Shown in pieces: positions 5,157-6,664 of a stretch of DNA of 6,664 nt. The translations under genes and the position numbers were made by a program. The first letter of the stretch is position 1. Each line of letters starts with the position of its first letter. A model generated the notes under the pieces. That model was not told the DNA's origin and made no database searches. It was given only the letters and a program-made list of their open reading frames with translations. Source of the DNA: Oscillospiraceae bacterium (lineage in GTDB: Bacteria; Bacillota; Clostridia; Oscillospirales; UBA929); contig JAITDM010000128.1 in assembly GCA_031282535.1 (NCBI GenBank), forward strand, positions 1-6,664. Direction: 5' to 3'.

Positions 5157-6664
5157 TTGGCCGTCAAACAGTTCAAGGCCGAGTCAAAGCGGTTGCTTGA
5201 CCTGATGATCCACTCGATCTACACACACAAGGAGATCTTTCTGCGGGAACTCATCTCGAACGCGAGCGACGCGATCGACAAGCTCTACTTCCGGTCGCTG
5301 ACGGATCCGGACGTGGGCAAGACCCGGGACGATTTTCAGATCCGGCTGACGGTGGACCGGGCCAAGCGGCAGATCACGCTGTCGGACAACGGCATTGGCA
5401 TGACGAAGGACGAGCTGGAACAGAACCTGGGCGTCATCGCCCAAAGCGGCACACTGGATTTTCGCCGCGAAAACGCGGAGAAGCTGGACGACCTGGACGT
5501 GATCGGCCAGTTTGGGGTCGGGTTTTATTCGGCATTCATGGTGGCCGCCGAGGTCAGCGTGTTCTCGCGCGCGTACGGGGCCGGGGAGGCCTGGCGCTGG
5601 CACTCGCACGGCGCCGAGGGGTACGCGATCGAGCCCTGCGAGAAGGCGGAGGTCGGCACGGACGTCGTGCTCACCGTGAAGGCGGACGAGCCGGACGAGC
5701 ACTACGACGAATTCCTGGAGACGCGGCGTCTGGCGGAACTGGTCCGGAAGTATTCCGACTACATCCGCTACCCGATCCGGATGGATCTGGAGCACAGTCA
5801 TCTGAAGGAGGGGTCCGACACCGAGTACGAGACCGTGGTGGAGACGGAGACCGTCAACAGCATGGTGCCCCTCTGGCGCCGGAACCGGAGCGAGGTCACC
5901 GAGGAGGAATACCACCGGTTCTACCAGGACAAATTCTACGACTTTACGCCCCCGCTGCGCGTGATCCACGCGGCGAACGAGGGCATGGCCACCTACCACG
6001 CGCTGCTCTTCATCCCGAAGCAGGCGCCGTACAACTACTACACAAAGGAGTTTGAAAAGGGGCTGGCGCTGTATTCGGCCGGCGTGATGATCATGGAGAA
6101 GTGCGCCGACCTGCTGCCGGACCACTTCAGCTTCGTGCGCGGTCTCGTGGACTCGCAGGATCTCTCCCTCAACATCTCGCGCGAGATGCTCCAGCACAAC
6201 CGGCAGCTCAAGGTGATCGCCGCGGGCCTCGAAAAGCGCATCAAGAACGACCTGCTCAAGATGCTGCGCGAGGAGCGCGAGACCTACGACACGTTCTTTG
6301 AGGCCTTTGGTCTGCAGCTCAAGGTGGGCGCGTACACCGGCTTTGGCGCGAACCGGGAGCTCTTGCAGGACCTGCTGCTGTTCCACTCCGCCGCGCAGAA
6401 GAAACGGATCACGCTGGCGGAGTATGTGGAGGCCATGCAGGAGGGGCAGGAGGTCATCTACTACGCGGCCGGGGCCAATGTGGCGGCCCTCGACCGGATG
6501 CCGCAGGCGGAGCTCGTGCGCGAGCGCGGGTTTGACATCCTCTACCTGACCGACGATGTGGACGAGTTTGTGCTGCGTGTCTTCGGGACCTTTGCGGACA
6601 AAAAGTTCCAGTCCGTGTCCGAAAGCGGGCTGGATCTCGCGACCGAGGAGGAGAAAAAACAGGT
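5157..6664 (+). CDS. htpG: molecular chaperone HtpG (bacterial Hsp90), 3' end outside the window
   Basis: ATP-dependent homodimeric cytosolic chaperone. The first 502 codons are present of a usual 620-640, and the frame is still open at the edge. The GHKL ATPase domain shows ELISNASDAIDKL (31-43; E31 catalytic, N35 Mg-binding), DNGIGM (77-82; D77 contacts adenine), GQFGVGFYSAF (117-127) and GTDV (167-170). The middle domain shows MVPLWRRN (236-243), FEKGLALYSAGVMI (299-312) and LSLNISREMLQ (336-346), with R342 as the catalytic arginine and Q346. The final visible part is the start of the C-terminal dimer domain. I chose TTG at 5157 (MAVKQFKAESKRLLDLM) because it reproduces the normal HtpG N-terminus and GAGGAG lies eight bases upstream. 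GTG at 5148 is in frame but directly abuts the ribosome binding site. The gene is divergent from pyrC and preceded by a CIRCE element. Confidence 0.97.
   Translation, partial: MAVKQFKAESKRLLDLMIHSIYTHKEIFLRELISNASDAIDKLYFRSLTDPDVGKTRDDFQIRLTVDRAKRQITLSDNGIGMTKDELEQNLGVIAQSGTLDFRRENAEKLDDLDVIGQFGVGFYSAFMVAAEVSVFSRAYGAGEAWRWHSHGAEGYAIEPCEKAEVGTDVVLTVKADEPDEHYDEFLETRRLAELVRKYSDYIRYPIRMDLEHSHLKEGSDTEYETVVETETVNSMVPLWRRNRSEVTEEEYHRFYQDKFYDFTPPLRVIHAANEGMATYHALLFIPKQAPYNYYTKEFEKGLALYSAGVMIMEKCADLLPDHFSFVRGLVDSQDLSLNISREMLQHNRQLKVIAAGLEKRIKNDLLKMLREERETYDTFFEAFGLQLKVGAYTGFGANRELLQDLLLFHSAAQKKRITLAEYVEAMQEGQEVIYYAAGANVAALDRMPQAELVRERGFDILYLTDDVDEFVLRVFGTFADKKFQSVSESGLDLATEEEKKQ

Noticed and set aside
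5184..6386. 400-codon open frame on the minus strand opposite htpG
   Set aside because: The plus strand here encodes HtpG with all family motifs; the minus frame is low-complexity sequence rich in V, L, H and R, typical of an antisense shadow in GC-rich DNA.

Overview
The window looks like chromosomal DNA from a GC-rich Firmicute, probably a clostridial gut-type lineage. The evidence is strong AGGAGG-type ribosome binding sites, SigA-type promoters, a Gram-positive GAAC-N4-GTTC LexA box, a CIRCE element, and protein sequences that read like clostridial homologues. The core genes are very GC-rich, while positions 1-350 are visibly AT-richer. No species can be named from the sequence alone.

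Layout, left to right. On the minus strand, positions 1-339 hold a small MNT-type nucleotidyltransferase gene, plus the first codons of an overlapping downstream gene that leaves the window. This looks like an MNT/HEPN-type pair. Next comes uvrA (402-3260, minus), the DNA-damage recognition ATPase of nucleotide excision repair. The 294-bp gap between uvrA and pyrC is dense with signals. It has an excellent SigA promoter whose 17-bp spacer is filled by a perfect LexA box. A textbook intrinsic terminator pointing toward uvrA starts about 15 nt downstream of the predicted start point. A separate 33-bp near-perfect palindrome lies between that terminator and uvrA. Dihydroorotase pyrC follows (3555-4787, minus). 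The last gene is htpG/Hsp90 (5157 to the right edge, plus), read divergently from pyrC and cut by the window end.

The 369-bp pyrC-htpG gap contains two divergent promoters. The pyrC promoter (TTGACA-N17-GATAAT) sits inside what appears to be the 3' relic of a DUF1015-family gene. The htpG promoter (TTGCAT-N16-TACAAT) is followed at once by a perfect 9-9-9 CIRCE operator and a GC-rich leader stem, implying HrcA control of Hsp90.

The genes do not form one pathway: uvrA serves DNA repair, pyrC pyrimidine synthesis, and htpG protein folding. What links them is stress control, with uvrA under SOS and htpG under HrcA. The most unusual point is the SOS promoter that fires straight into a strong intrinsic terminator before uvrA. 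I see no phage, insertion sequence, CRISPR array, tRNA or rRNA.
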